Shown here piece by piece: positions 62,417 to 64,000 of a stretch of 64,000 nt of DNA. The notes below the pieces were generated by a model. That model was not told where the DNA came from, ran no database searches, and saw nothing but the letters and a program-made list of their open reading frames with translations. A program made the translations under genes and the position numbers. Numbering within the stretch: the first letter of the stretch is position 1; each line of letters opens with the position of its first letter. This stretch comes from Geobacillus vulcani PSS1 (GTDB taxonomy: Bacteria > Bacillota > Bacilli > Bacillales > Anoxybacillaceae): assembly GCF_000733845.1 (NCBI RefSeq), contig NZ_JPOI01000001.1, positions 558,001 through 622,000 of the forward strand, read 5' to 3'.

Positions 62417-63325
62417 TTACTCGCTCAGCAAATTTCGAACCTCTTCTTCAGAAAGATCCACCAACCGGGCTATCTCGGCGGCCGTCATCCCTTTTTGCGC
62501 CATCGTCTGAATAAGCCGCTTCATTCCCTGTTTCATGCCTTGTTCCATTCCTTGCTTCATCCCTTGCTCAAGGCCGCGTTTTACCCCTTCTTCCAACCCT
62601 TCTCTCTTCCCTTTTTGCTCGTAGGAGATGATCAGCTCCAGCACTTTCTCTCGTTCTTTCGTTTCCATCGCCTTCACCTCGCTTTGCAGCTGTTGTTCCT
62701 CTTCCTCCGTCAACTTCACGTACGTCTCAAAAAACCCAAGCAGCAGCCGCTGCCTCGCCTCATCGAGCTCCAACCGCACCAACATGCGCAAAAACTCTTT
62801 TTTCAGCTCCACCTTCTCTCTTTCAGTATACCCCTTTTGACTGAGCAACGCAGCTGCAACCGGGTTGTCGTGCCGGATGTACTCCCGCCACTGCTTCTTC
62901 CGCAGCGCCACCGGAAAAAAGCGAAACTGCAGCACTTCGCCAAACGGAAATTCCATCGAAAACACAGACGGTTCCTCGCGGAGGGAATCATAGTGGAAGA
63001 CGGCGATCGGAACGATGCGGGTCCGGTAGGTTTCATACAAGCGGCTGAAATAGAGGAACATGCGCTCGGCAAACGACGGCTGGACATACCCTTGCGTTTC
63101 CACGTGCACGATGATCAGCCCGTCTTCGCCTTTCAACTTCGTCTCGACCAGCAAATCAACGCGGTACTTTTCGCCGGCCGTCACATCGGTAAACAGCTCT
63201 TCGGATAAAAAGGACAGATGGTGGAAATCGATATGCTCGTGCATGTCGGGGAAAAAGAGGAGCAGAAACTCTTCGAAAAACGTGCGGATCAGCTCTTTGA
63301 ACAGCCGATCATGGTCAATCGCCAT
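62417..63325 (-). CDS. Rpn-family recombination-promoting nuclease (PD-(D/E)XK transposase-like)
   Basis: A 302-residue intact protein. The PD-(D/E)XK core has the acidic residues in YRVDLLVETKLKGED and GLIIVHVETQGYVQ. A Glu-rich linker follows, then a low-complexity run (EGLEEGVKRGLEQGMKQGMEQGMKQGMKR) and a short helical C-terminus with MTAAEIARLVDLSEEEV. Related Rpn proteins promote RecA-independent recombination and occur in many copies. ATG at 63325 follows GGTGAGGTGATTGA. It stands between a dead type II-C locus and CRISPR array 2; a split copy is at 48108-50858 and a remnant beside array 1. Confidence 0.92.
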   Translation of the reverse strand: MAIDHDRLFKELIRTFFEEFLLLFFPDMHEHIDFHHLSFLSEELFTDVTAGEKYRVDLLVETKLKGEDGLIIVHVETQGYVQPSFAERMFLYFSRLYETYRTRIVPIAVFHYDSLREEPSVFSMEFPFGEVLQFRFFPVALRKKQWREYIRHDNPVAAALLSQKGYTEREKVELKKEFLRMLVRLELDEARQRLLLGFFETYVKLTEEEEQQLQSEVKAMETKEREKVLELIISYEQKGKREGLEEGVKRGLEQGMKQGMEQGMKQGMKRLIQTMAQKGMTAAEIARLVDLSEEEVRNLLSE

Positions 63326-63393
63326 TCAATCACCTCACCTTGACGGTCTCTCTTTTTCTATTCGCCGTCCTCAAGGCGGCATCCTGCTCACAG

Positions 63394-63626
63394 TGAGAAA
63401 TTCGTCATAGGTACGATAAAAACCGAATACCCCGATTTGAAACGAAAAATTTTCCGCAAAAGTTTCAATCCCTCATAGGTACGATAAAAACTTTTTTTCC
63501 GTCTGTCAAATATTGAAGCAATTCATCGTTTCAATCCCTCATAGGTACGATAAAAACCATGAAACACATTGATGTATTCTTGATTACAAAATATGGGTTT
63601 CAATCCCTCATAGGTACGATAAAAAC
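63394..63626 (-). CRISPR. CRISPR array 2, 4 repeats and 3 spacers
   Basis: Same 30-bp repeat as array 1, at 63394 (degenerate, about 7 mismatches in its first 11 bases), 63462, 63528 and 63597. Spacers are 38, 36 and 39 bp. The degenerate repeat is again on the left, next to the Rpn-family gene, and the leader on the right. cas genes, if present, must lie beyond the window. Confidence 0.97.
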
Positions 63627-63800
63627 CCCAAAAAGCGCTGTTATATCAAACTTTTTCATCCTAGGTTACCTTCAGAATAACACGGTCAAAAAATTCTGTC
63701 AATCATACTCACCCGTGATAGCTGTAGAAGCCAAGTGACAAAAACCAATGTCGTCGACCCCCTGGGGTTTTTGCACGATTGGAGGTCGACGACAAATGAA
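63627..63800 (-). promoter_or_regulatory. CRISPR leader of array 2
   Basis: Closely similar to the array 1 leader over about 170 bases, including AGAATAACACGG, ATTCTGTCAATCAT, TGTCGTCGACCCCCT and the 11-bp inverted repeat TGTCGTCGACC/GGTCGACGACA. After about 63800 similarity fades; no gene seen to the window end. Confidence 0.85.
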
Positions 63801-64000
63801 GACTGCTTCCTGGCGTTTGACTTGCCTTGTTTGCCGATTGCTGTTTGCCTAAGCGAGGACAAACGCTCGTCATGCGGTGAATAAGACCCGGGCGCCGCCT
63901 GCTCATCCATCGCGGGCAAGACGAATACAAACATTGGAATGCCAACACTTGCATGAACGGGGGCGAGTGCTAACTTTTTATGTCTCGAAGCAGTCGGCCG

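Noticed and set aside
62393..63208. Long open frame (271 codons) on the plus strand across the Rpn-family gene
   Set aside because: It is antisense to a clear PD-(D/E)XK gene, rich in Leu/His/Gln as expected from the opposite strand, and has no ribosome site.

Overview
The window is a chromosomal segment of a moderately GC-rich thermophilic Firmicute, most likely Geobacillus or a close relative. Evidence: strong GGAGG ribosome sites, frequent TTG/GTG starts, Bacillus-type genes (spo0M, floT-nfeD, LiaH/PspA-like, RsbU/RsbV/RsbW-like, AGCS symporter), a lysine 6-dehydrogenase of the G. stearothermophilus type, and a tracrRNA plus Cas9 start that I recognise as the Geobacillus type II-C (GeoCas9) lineage. 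I see no rRNA or tRNA genes. All identifications come from reading the sequence and from memory of the families; no search was run.

Layout. 0-1.7 kb: end of a molybdenum-hydroxylase operon ([2Fe-2S] subunit) and an MFS transporter lacking its first helix. 1.9-7.6 kb (minus): a four-gene operon (aminotransferase, TPP-dependent decarboxylase-like enzyme, aldehyde dehydrogenase, lysine 6-dehydrogenase) that reads as a lysine-degradation route. 8.4-10.5 kb: thiC under a TPP riboswitch. 10.6-11.9 kb: a chemoreceptor without an outer sensor domain. 12.2-13.6 kb: an IS110-family element. 14.1-20.6 kb: a Fur-box-controlled NIS siderophore operon (two IucA/IucC synthetases, MFS exporter, PLP decarboxylase/racemase-like enzyme). 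20.6-25.5 kb: RDD protein, an RsbU/V/W-like partner-switching module and a GAF-LuxR regulator. 25.7-31.8 kb: a sugar-nucleotide/mannosyl-type glycan operon and a divergent Gfo/Idh/MocA oxidoreductase. 32-33.6 kb: NUDIX hydrolase and Spo0M.

34-36.8 kb holds an IS200/IS605-type tnpB element interrupted by an IS4/IS701-like element with clear target duplication. 37.5-47.9 kb: two RlmCD/RlmD-like 23S rRNA methyltransferases, ArsR/SRPBCC pair, AGCS symporter, CRISPR array 1, a DgkB-like lipid kinase, flotillin and NfeD. 48.1-50.9 kb: a PD-(D/E)XK (Rpn-family) gene split by an IS607-like element, whose tnpA is itself interrupted by a ~131-bp MITE. 51-60.5 kb: membrane proteins, HtrA-like protease, PepSY-type protein, OmpR-type two-component system, PspA-like pair, MFS pump. 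60.6-64 kb: DmpA-type peptidase, an ISL3-like MITE, an orphan type II-C tracrRNA with a cas9 stub, an intact Rpn-family gene, and CRISPR array 2.

The most notable themes are CRISPR decay and CRISPR-Rpn linkage (a dead type II-C locus beside a second, differently repeated array; two arrays sharing repeat and leader but no cas genes in view), nested mobile elements, and a dispersed ~130-bp MITE family present in at least six copies.
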